NCBI RefSeq assembly: GCF_000227135.1
Contig: NC_018248.1
Coordinates: 1-64,000 of the forward strand
Length of the DNA: 64,000 bases
Direction of reading: 5' to 3'
Origin: Leishmania donovani
Lineage: Eukaryota > Euglenozoa > Kinetoplastea > Trypanosomatida > Trypanosomatidae
In this document: in pieces, positions 27,659 to 37,657 of the stretch
How the letters are laid out: each line of letters starts with the position of its first letter
Numbering within the stretch: position 1 is the first letter of the stretch
Program-made: the position numbers and the translations under genes
Notes under the pieces: generated by a model
Databases searched by the model: none
Told to the model about the DNA's origin: nothing
What the model saw: the letters and a program-made list of their open reading frames with translations, nothing else

Positions 27659-28237
27659 ATGATGGAGAGCCCCCGCTCGCTATCCGGTCGCGAAGAGGTA
27701 CGCGTCTTCCAGAGCACGCTCGACAAGCGGACTGTGACGACGACTGTCTTCGCTCAGCCTTCGTTCTACATGGGCCTGGGCAGTGCCTTGGTGATGGTGC
27801 TGACACAGCGCTTCCCAGAGGAGCTCATGCACCGCAAGTACCTTAGCATGTCGTACAACGGCATCCGTGCACCATCGCTGCTGGTCATTCCCTTCTGCGC
27901 TATCAGCGGCATGTACTTCTCCGTTGCCAGCGTTATCACTGCTGCGCCCACGCCGCTTGTAGGCCATCTATTCGGGTACGGAGTGAGTGTAGGTGTTGGG
28001 CTCACCATGTTGTGGTTGCGGCGCGTCTCGTGGTACTACCCTCTCCTTGGCCTCATGTATCTGTCATTTGGCGGTCTGCACCACTATCGCAAGATGATGG
28101 TGTACGGTGACAACGCCCCTATCTTTTACTGGTCGGACTTTGGCGAGATCTACCGTGACAGAAAAGCGCGCCGCCTGGAGAAGAAGCGGTGCACCGAAGA
28201 GAAGGCCGTGGTGCAACAAGAGCGTGCAATCGAGTAG
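27659..28237 (+). CDS. Multi-span membrane protein, possibly mitochondrial
   Basis: Not recognised. 192 residues beginning MMESPRSLSGREEVRVFQ. Hydrophobic segments are FYMGLGSALVMVLTQ (~38-52), SLLVIPFCAISGMYFSVASV (~78-97), LFGYGVSVGVGLTMLWL (~108-124) and YYPLLGLMYLSFGGLHHY (~129-146). A charged tail follows: DFGEIYRDRKARRLEKKRCT. Short polar head, compact spans and a lysine/arginine-rich matrix-like tail resemble small lineage-specific subunits of trypanosomatid respiratory complexes. That is an inference. The ATG at 27659 (a double ATG) is the first after the AG at 27631-27632; upstream in-frame sequence lacks any ATG. Confidence 0.75.
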   Translation: MMESPRSLSGREEVRVFQSTLDKRTVTTTVFAQPSFYMGLGSALVMVLTQRFPEELMHRKYLSMSYNGIRAPSLLVIPFCAISGMYFSVASVITAAPTPLVGHLFGYGVSVGVGLTMLWLRRVSWYYPLLGLMYLSFGGLHHYRKMMVYGDNAPIFYWSDFGEIYRDRKARRLEKKRCTEEKAVVQQERAIE

Positions 28238-28979
28238 TGACGATGGCAGCGGCACCGGCGAGGCCCCCTCCCCCTCAGAACCTCAGCGAGTACGGCGGCC
28301 ACGTGCGCAGGGCGCGCATCTGCCGCACCTACGCACGCTGGTTAATGTCGCTTTTTCGCCTCTCCCCTCTCCACATGTCTCTCTGTTTCTGTGCCGTGCC
28401 GGCGACACAGTTACGACCACGACGGCAGTGCCACGTACCGTGCCACCATCCCCCCATCCGCCTGGACACTCACACCCGACTAACGAAACGGAAGCATGGA
28501 CACATCAACGAGCGCTCTCGCCCCCCTCTCCCACTCACCCACCCCACACACGCACACACCTGAAGCACATGAGGCCAAGTGCGCACCCGACAACAGCAGA
28601 CCTGCAGGGAAGGAAGGTATCCGGCTGGTGGTTAAACAGCCGCAGCCCCTCCCTCTCCTTGTTCTCCTTTACGTGGGACGTGCTTTGTAGCCTCAACAGG
28701 GGCCCTCTGTCGCTCTCCCTCCCCCGCTTCCGCCTCTTGCTCATCCCTCCCTCTACGCCTCCCGCTCTGTCTGTCGGCCGAAGCACCTCACGCGTGTCGA
28801 GCCGAACCGACGCGCGCTTTTGACTTTTTGATCGTGACGGAGTCGCAGCGCCGGCACACGCACACACAAGCACCCGCGGCTCCGTTTCGAGGGCACCCGA
28901 AGGGATCACATGCGACACAGATTCGCGTGCGGTCTCCTGAAGTTTGCCTCTCTCCCGTTACTCCCTAGGGCGGGCGTGT
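28238..28979 (+). other. Intergenic region
   Basis: C-rich 3' UTR with CA repeats near 28545-28560 and 28855-28870. Pyrimidine-rich sequence (about 28945-28966) ends in AG at 28967-28968. Confidence 0.6.
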
Positions 28980-31900
28980 ATGGGCACAAAGCAGTCGCCA
29001 TACACATACCCAGATACATTGACACACACGCGCACAGAGAGTGAACCGTTCGCAGCAATGCCGTCCAATGCTGAGCTCTATATATACTACTGTCGGCGCT
29101 CTGCATGTCACCCCAATAGCGCGGTGAAGCGCTACCTCGACGACACAGCCAGCAGCTCGCTCGAGGTAGTGGATGTCTCGGCGAACTACTTGGGCACGCG
29201 CGGCCTTATTCCTGTCTTGGACCTCGTAAAGAACACCAAGACGGTGCACACGTTGGATTTGAGCAACAACATGATGGAGCTGGAGCATGTGGAGCACCTG
29301 GCGTACTGCCTCGCCCTCCACCCCTGCATGCGGACGGTGCGCCTGTGCAACGACGGGTTGCATGACGGCCACGTCGACGCGCTGCTGCAGCTGCTGGCGG
29401 AAAACGCGTCCATTGAGCACGTTTCTGTAGAGGGCAACAACTTGACGGCGGCTTCGGTGCAGGCTATTGCACGGGCGCTAGAAAAGAGCAAGGCGGTGCG
29501 GGCGCAGCGCCGCCGCGAGGAGGAGGAGCACGACTCCTATCTGAAGAGTCACACGCCCCGAGCGCGTCTATCCTTTCAAGCACGCCTCTCCGACCACATA
29601 TCGGCTGCAGAGTCCGGCGGCTACACCCACTACGCGACGTGGTGGAAGAACCCGCAGTACAGCGTGAAGCTCTCTCGCTCGTCGCGCGTGTCGTTTGTGC
29701 TGGAGTGCGCCCATGCCGAGGCCGCCAATCAGGTAGGAATGCTGCTGATGCGTCACGACGGCGTGCACCGCGTTGTCGAAATCCTTGCTGATACCCTTGT
29801 TGTGGAAAGCTCCATCGAAGATCAGCGGTGCGCTATGGAGGCCCACCTTCGCATGGATGAGTCGTACGTTGTGATGCCCTTCTCCTTTAACGTGGGCCGC
29901 GCCGTGGACTTTACGCTGGTCGCCACCCTTCGCAACGACCACACTGCGCAGGAGGAGGGCTGGATCACGGTAGAGCGGCTCAACGCGCGGTACGACTGGT
30001 GCATGCGAACGGTGGAAGCGGCCTGGACGAGCGACAACGCCGGCGGAGGCCCGGACTGCCTTTCCTGGCGGCGCAACGACATGTACCACCTCACGTGCGC
30101 GAACACCGCCGCCGCTGCGGGGCAGCAGCAGCAGCCGTCTTTCATGGCCACGGTGCACGTATTGCTCATGAAGGAGGCTGATCCGTACGAGAACGATAGT
30201 CGGGCAATTGGGCTGGACGTGGTCACCTACGACGTCCACAACGCGACTGCTCCGCCGCTGCTATGTACCCCCGAAGTCGTGCGCGCGTCCCACTCTCACC
30301 AGCGGAAGACCTTTATTTCGCTGCAGTTCAGCATGCCTGTCGCAGAGCTGGACGTGTTCGTTGTCCCGAGTACGGCGGAGGCGAGGCAGACGGGGACGTA
30401 TAGCATCACCGTTTTCAGCTCGGTGTCAGTCGACTTCGCGAGGTCGGCGTTCCCGCACGGGTGGCGCTATCGCACCGTGACTGGCTACTGGGATGCCGAC
30501 TGCTGTGGTGGGTGTCGTCAGCTGTATCAGTCGTGGAAGAACAACCCTGCCACGGAGGTGTGCGTCGAGGATGCCGCGAAGTCTCTCGTGGCATGCGTTG
30601 AGGTGCACGCGGCGGAAGCAACGACGGTGGCGCAGAGTGCGGAGGAGAAGATGGCTACTGCAGCCGCCGAAGAAACACCGGCGGCGATGGAAAGGAAGGC
30701 AGAGCTGGAGGAGTTGCGTCAACGTCACCGCAGCTCTAAGCGAGAAGTCTGCGTCGCCGTGGTGAGCTGCAGCCCGCCGTCGTACGCCGAGTTGGCCGTG
30801 TCGGCGCTGTCGGAAAAGTCAGCGATGGCGGTAGCCAGCGATATTCAGCAGCCCGTCTTTGTCGTACCAATGCTCCGCCACGCCGCCGAGACGGGCGCCT
30901 ACACTTTGGAGCTCTTCTCCTCTTCTTCTTTTGTCGTCTGCGGGGCAACACAGTCGCTCGCCGTACGACAGCGAAAGGCACAGCTGGCTGCCTACTCCGC
31001 CGAAAACGGGCGGCGCGCAGCACAGCAAAACGCAGAGCAGCAAGCTTGTCGCGGTGGCGCCGACCTGCCCGCCCTGCGTGAGGAGAGACGGGCAATATTG
31101 GACAGGCTCTACGCGACTGACCTGCCGTTTGTCGACCGCGACTTCCCGCGCGGCACATCGTCCCTGTTTCTAGACCCGGCTGGTGCCCCGCCGCTAAACT
31201 TTCCGGCGGTGACGGAGTGGAGGCGCGCGTCGCAGCTGAAGGTCTCGCTCCACGCGCGTGAAGGCGACGCGACCTTCATGAGCCCGCCCTCACCCTACGG
31301 CCCCCGCCACTGGTTCGCCTCGGTGCTGAACTCGGTGGCAGCCAAGCCAGGATGGCTATCTCGTGTCTTTGTGGACTACTTCAGGGAGGCCGGGTTTGCG
31401 CAGTTTGCCTTCTACAAACAGAACGAGTGGGTCGGTGTGACGGTGGACGACTACCTGCTCGTGGACAACCAAGGCGCGCTGGTTTACGGCCATGGCGCCG
31501 CTGCCGATGACGCGCTCTTTCCGTTGGCCGAAAAGGCGTACGCGAAGCTCCATCGGTGCTACGAGGCGATGGAGCTGAAGGTGTGCCCACAGCAGTCGCT
31601 GTTGGAGTTGCTGCGCCAGGGGCTCATGGACGTGTCAGGAGGCTACTGCTCCACGATGCGAGTGAGGCCCACAGACGGCTCCGAACTGCCAGAGAACGAG
31701 CGGGAGGCGGTGTGGCGCCAGCTCAAGGCCGGCGTAAGCCACTCAGTGCTCTGCGCTTTGATGCTGGACAGCCGCAGCGCCGGCGCACGGGAGCGCTCGC
31801 GTGCCGGTCTTCTGCCCGATCGTCTCTACGGTGTCATGGACGCCCGCTTTGTAGAGCAGCAGCGAGTGGTGAAGGTCCGCAATGTCGACTCTCGCAATGA

Positions 31901-33860
31901 CGCCGACACGACGTGGCGGGGGAAGTGGGCGGAAAAGAGCTCGCTCTGGACGGAGACGCTGCTTGAGGTACTTCAGTACCGCCCTGACGAGGACGCCATG
32001 TGGATGCACTTCGACGAGGTGCTCTACTACTACACGCACTTGCTCGTGACAGAGGTATGCGCGCACACGGCCACCGTCTCCGGCAGCTTCGCCGAGTCCA
32101 CCGCCAACGACCCCGACGATGCCGACCTTTCGCTGCGTAACCCACAGTACGCACTCACGGTGACGAGAACATCTGCAACGGCGGCGGACACGGCGCCAAT
32201 CGAGGTGCATGTTGGAGTGCACCGCCGCGATCCTCGCCTCGATATCACACGCGACAAGCACGCCACTGCCACGCTCAAAACGGCGATCGGCTTTGCTGTG
32301 CTAGCGACGGAAGACAACTGCCGGCGCGTCTGCCGCATCACAGACAAGCAGCTGTTGCAGCTCGTCACCCCGAACCGGCAGCGCGACGCCTACTGCACGC
32401 TACAACTCACCGCCGAGGCGCTCTGCTCGCAGCGCATTACTGTTATGCCGTTCCGCGAGCACACTTGCGACCCCGACGCGCTCTACTACATCTCGGCGAG
32501 CTGCAGCGGCCCCGCCACGGTAAGCATCGCGCACGTCACCCCCAACGCCGTCACCACCGTGGCAGGGCAATGGGACTCAAATGTCGGTGCCCCTGACTCG
32601 CCGCTCTGGCGCAACAACCCGCAGTTCTTTCTCTCTCCCGTGGAAGCGATGGAGGTGACAATAACGCTGCGCACGGCTCATCCGACATCCGGCGTGCGCG
32701 GCTTCACCGTCCACAACACGCAGCGGTGTAGCAGCTTCCTTACCTTTGAGCTCGCCACAGTTGTGGCGAGCGCCGCTGCAGATGCGGTAGGGGGGGTGCC
32801 GACGTGCGTGGTGCGTCTGGCCGGCATGAAGGAAAGGCGTGGAATGCCATATGTGGTGGTGCCGTACTCCTCCGGCGGAGCCGAGGACTTTAGTGTGGAG
32901 GTGACTGCCAATCGTTCAGTGCAGCTTCGACCGATTGACCCGCGACTTGACTGGCATAGGGTGCGGCAGAACGTGTCGATCAGCGCTGAGAAAGGCAACG
33001 CCGGCGGCAGTCTCGCATTTCCGTCGTGGCGTTTCAACACTCAGATGGCGCTCACGTTCCCCGTGGAGCGCGAGGGCCGTCTTTTCATATCTGCTCGGCG
33101 TCTCCGCTCCGCCGACCCACGCGTGAAGGTGGGCATGGTGCTGATGCGGTCCTGTCGCACCGTGAGCGGCGGCTACCGCCGCCTTCTCGTTTACGCAGAG
33201 GCGGACATCGTTGCGCGGTCATCGGAAAGGGCCGGCGGAGAGGCTACTCTGGCCACGGAGGTGAACCTTTCAGCCGGGCAAGGGGCGCTGGTGCTGTTGG
33301 TCCACGCAGACCAACCGTACAAGGAGGCCGAGGTAGAGGTGAGCGTCTACTCGGCAGCCACCGTGGAGGTGCAACCAGTGGTGGAGTGGACGAAGGTGTT
33401 GTGGGAGGAAGGAAGTTGGGAGCTTGGTACCACCGCCGGCGGAAGCCGCACCCACTTCGCGAATTGGATCAACAACCCCTTCTACGGCCTCTCGGTAATT
33501 CGAAGTACCAAAGTTGTCGTCCTCCTCTTGCAGTACCCCCGCGACCGCGAGCACCCCAAGGTGCGGCGGTATGGTCAGAAGAAGGCGTTTCTGCCGCCCC
33601 CAATAGAGTTCAAGGAGCGATGCACCGCCATCGAACTGAGCATCGTCAAGTACGACAAGGACCTTTCAGAGGTGGCAAGCGTGAATGCGGGAACCGCGGC
33701 GGAGGCGTACCTGGTAACGGAGCTGCTGCCTGATCAGCCGTACCTCCTCGTGCCGTGCACTAGCGAGCCGCAGCACGACGGGGACTTCAAACTCTTCGTC
33801 TTTGCCGATCACCCCATTGATCTCTTTGAGGCCGAGAAGCCGCGGCTGCCGTACGTCTAG
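28980..33860 (+). CDS. LRR-headed calpain-like protein, catalytically degenerate
   Basis: A 1626-residue scaffold-like member of the trypanosomatid calpain-related family. Order: N-terminal LRR block (~50-175; LEVVDVSANYLGTRGL, VHTLDLSNNMM). Three calpain domain III-type beta-sandwiches follow, marked by GG-x(n)-W-x-NP (YATWWKNPQY, CLSWRRNDMY, LYQSWKNNP). A Cyspc-like domain comes next (~700-1025), then four more domain III-like units (DLSLRNPQY, SPLWRNNPQF, FPSWRFNTQM, HFANWINNPFY). In the protease core the usual GDCW is PRHW, so the nucleophile is His777; the GHAY His is replaced (DRLYG, Arg948). Asn968 remains, but NPWG is NVDS. Peptidase activity is therefore unlikely. The first ATG after the AG at 28967-28968 is 28980 and gives MGTKQSPYT, a myristoylation-type start; an in-frame ATG at 29058 is the alternative. 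Confidence 0.88.
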   Translation: MGTKQSPYTYPDTLTHTRTESEPFAAMPSNAELYIYYCRRSACHPNSAVKRYLDDTASSSLEVVDVSANYLGTRGLIPVLDLVKNTKTVHTLDLSNNMMELEHVEHLAYCLALHPCMRTVRLCNDGLHDGHVDALLQLLAENASIEHVSVEGNNLTAASVQAIARALEKSKAVRAQRRREEEEHDSYLKSHTPRARLSFQARLSDHISAAESGGYTHYATWWKNPQYSVKLSRSSRVSFVLECAHAEAANQVGMLLMRHDGVHRVVEILADTLVVESSIEDQRCAMEAHLRMDESYVVMPFSFNVGRAVDFTLVATLRNDHTAQEEGWITVERLNARYDWCMRTVEAAWTSDNAGGGPDCLSWRRNDMYHLTCANTAAAAGQQQQPSFMATVHVLLMKEADPYENDSRAIGLDVVTYDVHNATAPPLLCTPEVVRASHSHQRKTFISLQFSMPVAELDVFVVPSTAEARQTGTYSITVFSSVSVDFARSAFPHGWRYRTVTGYWDADCCGGCRQLYQSWKNNPATEVCVEDAAKSLVACVEVHAAEATTVAQSAEEKMATAAAEETPAAMERKAELEELRQRHRSSKREVCVAVVSCSPPSYAELAVSALSEKSAMAVASDIQQPVFVVPMLRHAAETGAYTLELFSSSSFVVCGATQSLAVRQRKAQLAAYSAENGRRAAQQNAEQQACRGGADLPALREERRAILDRLYATDLPFVDRDFPRGTSSLFLDPAGAPPLNFPAVTEWRRASQLKVSLHAREGDATFMSPPSPYGPRHWFASVLNSVAAKPGWLSRVFVDYFREAGFAQFAFYKQNEWVGVTVDDYLLVDNQGALVYGHGAAADDALFPLAEKAYAKLHRCYEAMELKVCPQQSLLELLRQGLMDVSGGYCSTMRVRPTDGSELPENEREAVWRQLKAGVSHSVLCALMLDSRSAGARERSRAGLLPDRLYGVMDARFVEQQRVVKVRNVDSRNDADTTWRGKWAEKSSLWTETLLEVLQYRPDEDAMWMHFDEVLYYYTHLLVTEVCAHTATVSGSFAESTANDPDDADLSLRNPQYALTVTRTSATAADTAPIEVHVGVHRRDPRLDITRDKHATATLKTAIGFAVLATEDNCRRVCRITDKQLLQLVTPNRQRDAYCTLQLTAEALCSQRITVMPFREHTCDPDALYYISASCSGPATVSIAHVTPNAVTTVAGQWDSNVGAPDSPLWRNNPQFFLSPVEAMEVTITLRTAHPTSGVRGFTVHNTQRCSSFLTFELATVVASAAADAVGGVPTCVVRLAGMKERRGMPYVVVPYSSGGAEDFSVEVTANRSVQLRPIDPRLDWHRVRQNVSISAEKGNAGGSLAFPSWRFNTQMALTFPVEREGRLFISARRLRSADPRVKVGMVLMRSCRTVSGGYRRLLVYAEADIVARSSERAGGEATLATEVNLSAGQGALVLLVHADQPYKEAEVEVSVYSAATVEVQPVVEWTKVLWEEGSWELGTTAGGSRTHFANWINNPFYGLSVIRSTKVVVLLLQYPRDREHPKVRRYGQKKAFLPPPIEFKERCTAIELSIVKYDKDLSEVASVNAGTAAEAYLVTELLPDQPYLLVPCTSEPQHDGDFKLFVFADHPIDLFEAEKPRLPYV

Positions 33861-35227
33861 CGCCACCTTGCTTTTGCTAAGCGTGTGCTACGCCAACATC
33901 CGAAGAGAAGGCGCACAGGGACGTGCGGCCGGGGGGGGGGGTATGCGCTGCAGGTACGGAAAGAGAGGTGAGTGTCTTGGTAACTGTGCGCTACGATGCT
34001 GCCTCTCCGCTCCCTTCACCTCTCCCTCCCCGTGCCCCCGTTTCGCCGCCTGCCGTGACATGTAAACGACCTACTTTTTTGTTCTCTCTTCGGCTACGTG
34101 CCTCATGCGACCTATAATGCTGTTGTACTGTCTTGTATGGCCTCCCTATCCTGTGCGCTTGCTGGGTGTGGGTGAGTAGCCACGAAGCCAATACGGCCCT
34201 TCGGCGTCCACATCGGGCGTGTGGTGGGGAGGGAGCGAAGAAGAGGGGCGCGGTGATGATGAGTGGAGATGAGACAGATGAGGCCGCTGTGTTTGGCCGC
34301 ATCTTCTTCTCTACCCCCGCGGACACAGACACATACACAGAGATGCAATATGTGATCGACGGGCAGGGATGCATGCACAAGCACCCGCTTGTAGAGATGT
34401 ACATACTGGACTACGGCCTTTCCCTAATGTTGCGGGCCGCGGACCCGATGTGTTTTTTGTCATGTCGCGCCCAAAAGCGTGGCGGCACGACCTGCCCCTT
34501 CCCACAAACAGCTCGAGATAGGGAGGCAGGACACACGGCAGATGTGCGCGAACTCACGCACACACGCACTATCCACGGATGGTGTGCATTCTACCGCTGC
34601 GAAAGAGAGAGTGAAGAAGGATGAACACTACCTGGCGTTGAGCCTGTGACGCGGAGAGCGGAATTCGGCCAGCAGCGCAGTACCGTTATGTGACCCACTG
34701 CTGTTGTCGTAGGGGCTGGTGCTACAGCATCGCATCAGCGCCTCCAACGACGTCACCCCTGCTCCTCTTACACCAGAGTATGTGAGTGATGGCTGTCTCC
34801 AGCTACCTCCTCGTCATTCGCCCACCTGCACGAACCTTCTCTCCCCCTCCCTCCTCTTCCCCCCCCCTTCTCGCTGTTCTCTTGGCTGCATGTTTTGTTT
34901 GTTTGCTTCGCTTCGCCTTCTCATGCGTGTGTGGTGCAACGGTGAAGATGGACAGTGGCGGCGGCGGCAGCAGCAGCAGCATTGGCGAACAGACCACAAA
35001 TCTATAGATAGACACAAAAAAGAAGCAGGTCTACGGCCCAACAGCAGCGCGGCATACGTGTCGCCGTTTCTCTCTCGACCGTCGCGCCACCATCGGGTAG
35101 GTCCTTTACATAGACATGCATTCGCAGCACACATACATAGACGCATACAAATCTATCGAAGCCCCGCCCCTGCTCGCATCTTTTCACCCCCTTCATTGTC
35201 AACCATCATTTCTTCTGCACAGCAGCT
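33861..35227 (+). other. 1.4-kb intergenic region
   Basis: 3' UTR of the calpain-like gene with an 11-base G run (33931-33941), a GGC/AGC triplet patch (34955-34983), and pyrimidine tracts. The last tract (35180-35218) ends in AG at 35221-35222, five bases before the topoisomerase start. The frame at 34133-34624 has no good start and I do not support it. Confidence 0.6.
35180..35222 (+). promoter_or_regulatory. Predicted spliced-leader acceptor of topoisomerase IA
   Basis: A pyrimidine-rich stretch (ttttcacccccttcattgtc ... tttcttctgcac) leads to AG at 35221-35222, with a second AG at 35224-35225. The ATG is at 35228, giving a leader of two to five bases. Confidence 0.5.
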
Positions 35228-37657
35228 ATGTTGCGCCGCAGCGTGCGTGCGTTGGAGAAGTTGGTGATTGTCGAGTCACCCAACAAGGTCATAAAGGTGG
35301 AGGGGCTCCTGAGCGACCCAAAGGTAATACCGGACTGGTCGTTCAACAATAGCAAGCTCCGTGCTATCAGTACTGGCGCGGAGAAAGCGATTGCTATGGC
35401 CACGACAGGGCACTTCATGTCTCTGAAGGAGCTGACGTGGTCTCCGCAGTCGTCCAGCCCCGCTTCGAGAGTCACAGCCGCGGACTTCCCTTCCAACGGC
35501 CTTCTCGTCAGCTTCTCGCTTGAGTGGGAGCTGATCCCTGGGCGGCGCATCCAGGACACGGTATCGCACTACATCGAGGAGAAGGCGGATAACCTGACGG
35601 AGATTATCGTCGCGACCGATCCCGATCGTGAGGGAGAGCTGATCGCGGTGCACGCGCAGAACCTGATTCGAAGCATGTTCCCACAGCTCAACGTCCCTTT
35701 CACGCGCGCGTACATGCACAGCATCACCGCCGAGGGAATCCGCCGCGCCATGGAGGAGCGGCACGAGACGTTTGACTACAACCTCGCCAACGCTGCAGAG
35801 GCGCGGCACGCAATGGACCGCATCTTTGGCTTTCTTGGGAGCTCGGTGGTACGCTACGCCAACCCGCAGATGCGCTCCATCGGGCGAGTGCAAACACCAG
35901 CGCTCATCCTGATAAAGGACCGGGAGGACAAGATCAAGTCATACCTCGACTCTCACGCCTCCACGTTCGAGATTCAGGCAGTGTGCTATTTCACCTCCAA
36001 GCAGAACCACCGCTTCTCCCAGGTGGTGAAGGTGACGCCGGCGCACAAGGGCGGCGCCGCGCCGGTGGACTGGAGCGACGAGGCGACTGTCAAGCAGCGG
36101 TGCGAGCAGTGGGCGCTGAGCTCGGCCACCCACTTTAGCGTCTCGCCCGGCGCAAAGCCGCAGGAGACCGTGACGCCCCCACCGAAGCCGTTTACGATGG
36201 CCACGCTCATCGCCAGGGCGAACCGGCAGCTGCACTACTCCAGCGATATGGTCAGCTTATGCCTACAGGACCTGTTCCAGATGGGCTACATCACCTACCC
36301 GCGCACGGACAGCACCCGCATCGACGAGTCGATTCTGCCCTCCATCTACGCGGCCGTGCGCAGAGAGCACGGTAAGCGCCTTCTGCAGGAGCAGGATGGT
36401 CCGCCCAAGTCAGGCTCGCGTCGCTCAACTGCACAGAAGGAAGCGGCGGACGCCAACGTTGAGGACGCGCATGAAGCGATCCGGCCCACCAACATTGACA
36501 CTACCGTCGAGGAGCTTGGTGCTGTATCCGCGCCGATGAAGCACATTTACGACCTGGTGCGCCGCAACACGATGGCGGTTCACATGATCCCGATGAAGAC
36601 GGAGCGGATTGTGGTGCTGGTGGCGTGCAAGGCTGCCAACGGCGAGGAGGTGGAGTTTGAGCTGCAGGGCAAGCACGTCGTGGAGCCGGGCTGGTCAGCT
36701 GCCTTCCGCGGTAGCAAAGGCACAGCGACGCCAGTGACAGAGACAGATCAGGATATGGAGGCAGTAGAAGACGGCGGCGTCGTTGTGCCGAGCATCTCCG
36801 ACGACGAGTTCAAGGCGATCATGGACTTTGCTGCCCAGCGCGGAGGCGGAACAGGAGTCAAGAAAGGCAGCATGCAGCTGGAGTCGGCGCAAGTCGCGGA
36901 GAACCGACCAAGCCCACCGCTGCCGTTCTCGGAGGGTGGTTTGATCGAGCAGCTCAAGAACAACGGCGTGGGGCGGCCGAGCACGTACCCGATGATCGTT
37001 AAGACGCTACTCGCACGCAACTACATCACAGTCAAGAAGGGACGGTGCGAGACCACCCCGGTAGGGCGCATGCTGGTGGACACCTCCCGAGCCACGTTCC
37101 CCTCCATCGTCGACATCGGCTTCACCTCCGCGTTTGAGAAAAAGCTTGACCGCATCGCAAAGCCGGGTAGCGCGAAAGAGTGGGCGCTGTCGCCGAACGT
37201 GTCGGACGCGGACTACGTGCTCTCATCTTTTATCTCCAACTTCTTGAACTACGTGACAGAAGCGACCAAGGCACACCGAGTCGCCATCACAACGCGCTCC
37301 TTGGCCTTGCAGCAGGAGAAGAGAGTGGCGAGCAACACGCCGATGTCGCCGACGGACTTCCAGGCGAACCTGGTGAAGGAGACGAAGCGGGTGTTGACGC
37401 AGGTGCCGGACCTAGTGGATAACATGAAGAGCTACCGCACTTTCACGGCCCTCCAGAACAGCCTGAACGACTACCTGCGGCGCAACTTCCCGCCCTCGGC
37501 AGCAGCGGTGGCGCCTGCTTCATCCTCGGGAACCGCTCGCAGCTACGGCAGCAGCAGCAGCTCCGTAAAGAAAAAGGAGTCACACGGGGCTGCTTGCAAG
37601 GTCGACAAAAAGACGCCCCGTCGCTTCCGCGCAAAGCCGAAGAAGCCGAAGAAGTAG
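35228..37657 (+). CDS. TOPIA: DNA topoisomerase IA, mitochondrial type
   Basis: Type IA topoisomerase that relaxes negative supercoils by transient single-strand cleavage. The 809-residue protein has a Toprim domain starting with LVIVESPNK (residue 12 on) and holding the metal motif DPDREGELIAVH (D131 on). FTRAYMHSITAEGIRRAME and IGRVQTPALILIKDRE follow. The active-site block is GYITYPRTDSTRI, with Tyr357 as nucleophile, and then EDAHEAIRPTNID and LIEQLKNNGVGRPSTYPMI. The tail is Lys/Ser-rich (KKTPRRFRAKPKKPKK) and lacks the C4 zinc ribbons of bacterial TopA. The N-terminus MLRRSVRAL is short, basic and import-like. In T. brucei the mitochondrial topoisomerase IA resolves late theta intermediates of kinetoplast DNA minicircles; orthology is inferred. 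All catalytic residues seen are intact. Starting at 35228 is required to keep the VESPNK motif. Confidence 0.93.
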   Translation: MLRRSVRALEKLVIVESPNKVIKVEGLLSDPKVIPDWSFNNSKLRAISTGAEKAIAMATTGHFMSLKELTWSPQSSSPASRVTAADFPSNGLLVSFSLEWELIPGRRIQDTVSHYIEEKADNLTEIIVATDPDREGELIAVHAQNLIRSMFPQLNVPFTRAYMHSITAEGIRRAMEERHETFDYNLANAAEARHAMDRIFGFLGSSVVRYANPQMRSIGRVQTPALILIKDREDKIKSYLDSHASTFEIQAVCYFTSKQNHRFSQVVKVTPAHKGGAAPVDWSDEATVKQRCEQWALSSATHFSVSPGAKPQETVTPPPKPFTMATLIARANRQLHYSSDMVSLCLQDLFQMGYITYPRTDSTRIDESILPSIYAAVRREHGKRLLQEQDGPPKSGSRRSTAQKEAADANVEDAHEAIRPTNIDTTVEELGAVSAPMKHIYDLVRRNTMAVHMIPMKTERIVVLVACKAANGEEVEFELQGKHVVEPGWSAAFRGSKGTATPVTETDQDMEAVEDGGVVVPSISDDEFKAIMDFAAQRGGGTGVKKGSMQLESAQVAENRPSPPLPFSEGGLIEQLKNNGVGRPSTYPMIVKTLLARNYITVKKGRCETTPVGRMLVDTSRATFPSIVDIGFTSAFEKKLDRIAKPGSAKEWALSPNVSDADYVLSSFISNFLNYVTEATKAHRVAITTRSLALQQEKRVASNTPMSPTDFQANLVKETKRVLTQVPDLVDNMKSYRTFTALQNSLNDYLRRNFPPSAAAVAPASSSGTARSYGSSSSSVKKKESHGAACKVDKKTPRRFRAKPKKPKK

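Noticed and set aside
29568..33554. Long minus-strand frames inside the calpain-like gene
   Set aside because: Typical antisense open frames in GC-rich coding DNA; the plus strand has clear domains.
34133..34624. 163-codon frame in the intergenic region before topoisomerase IA
   Set aside because: No ATG at the start, no recognisable motif, and codon use unlike neighbours.
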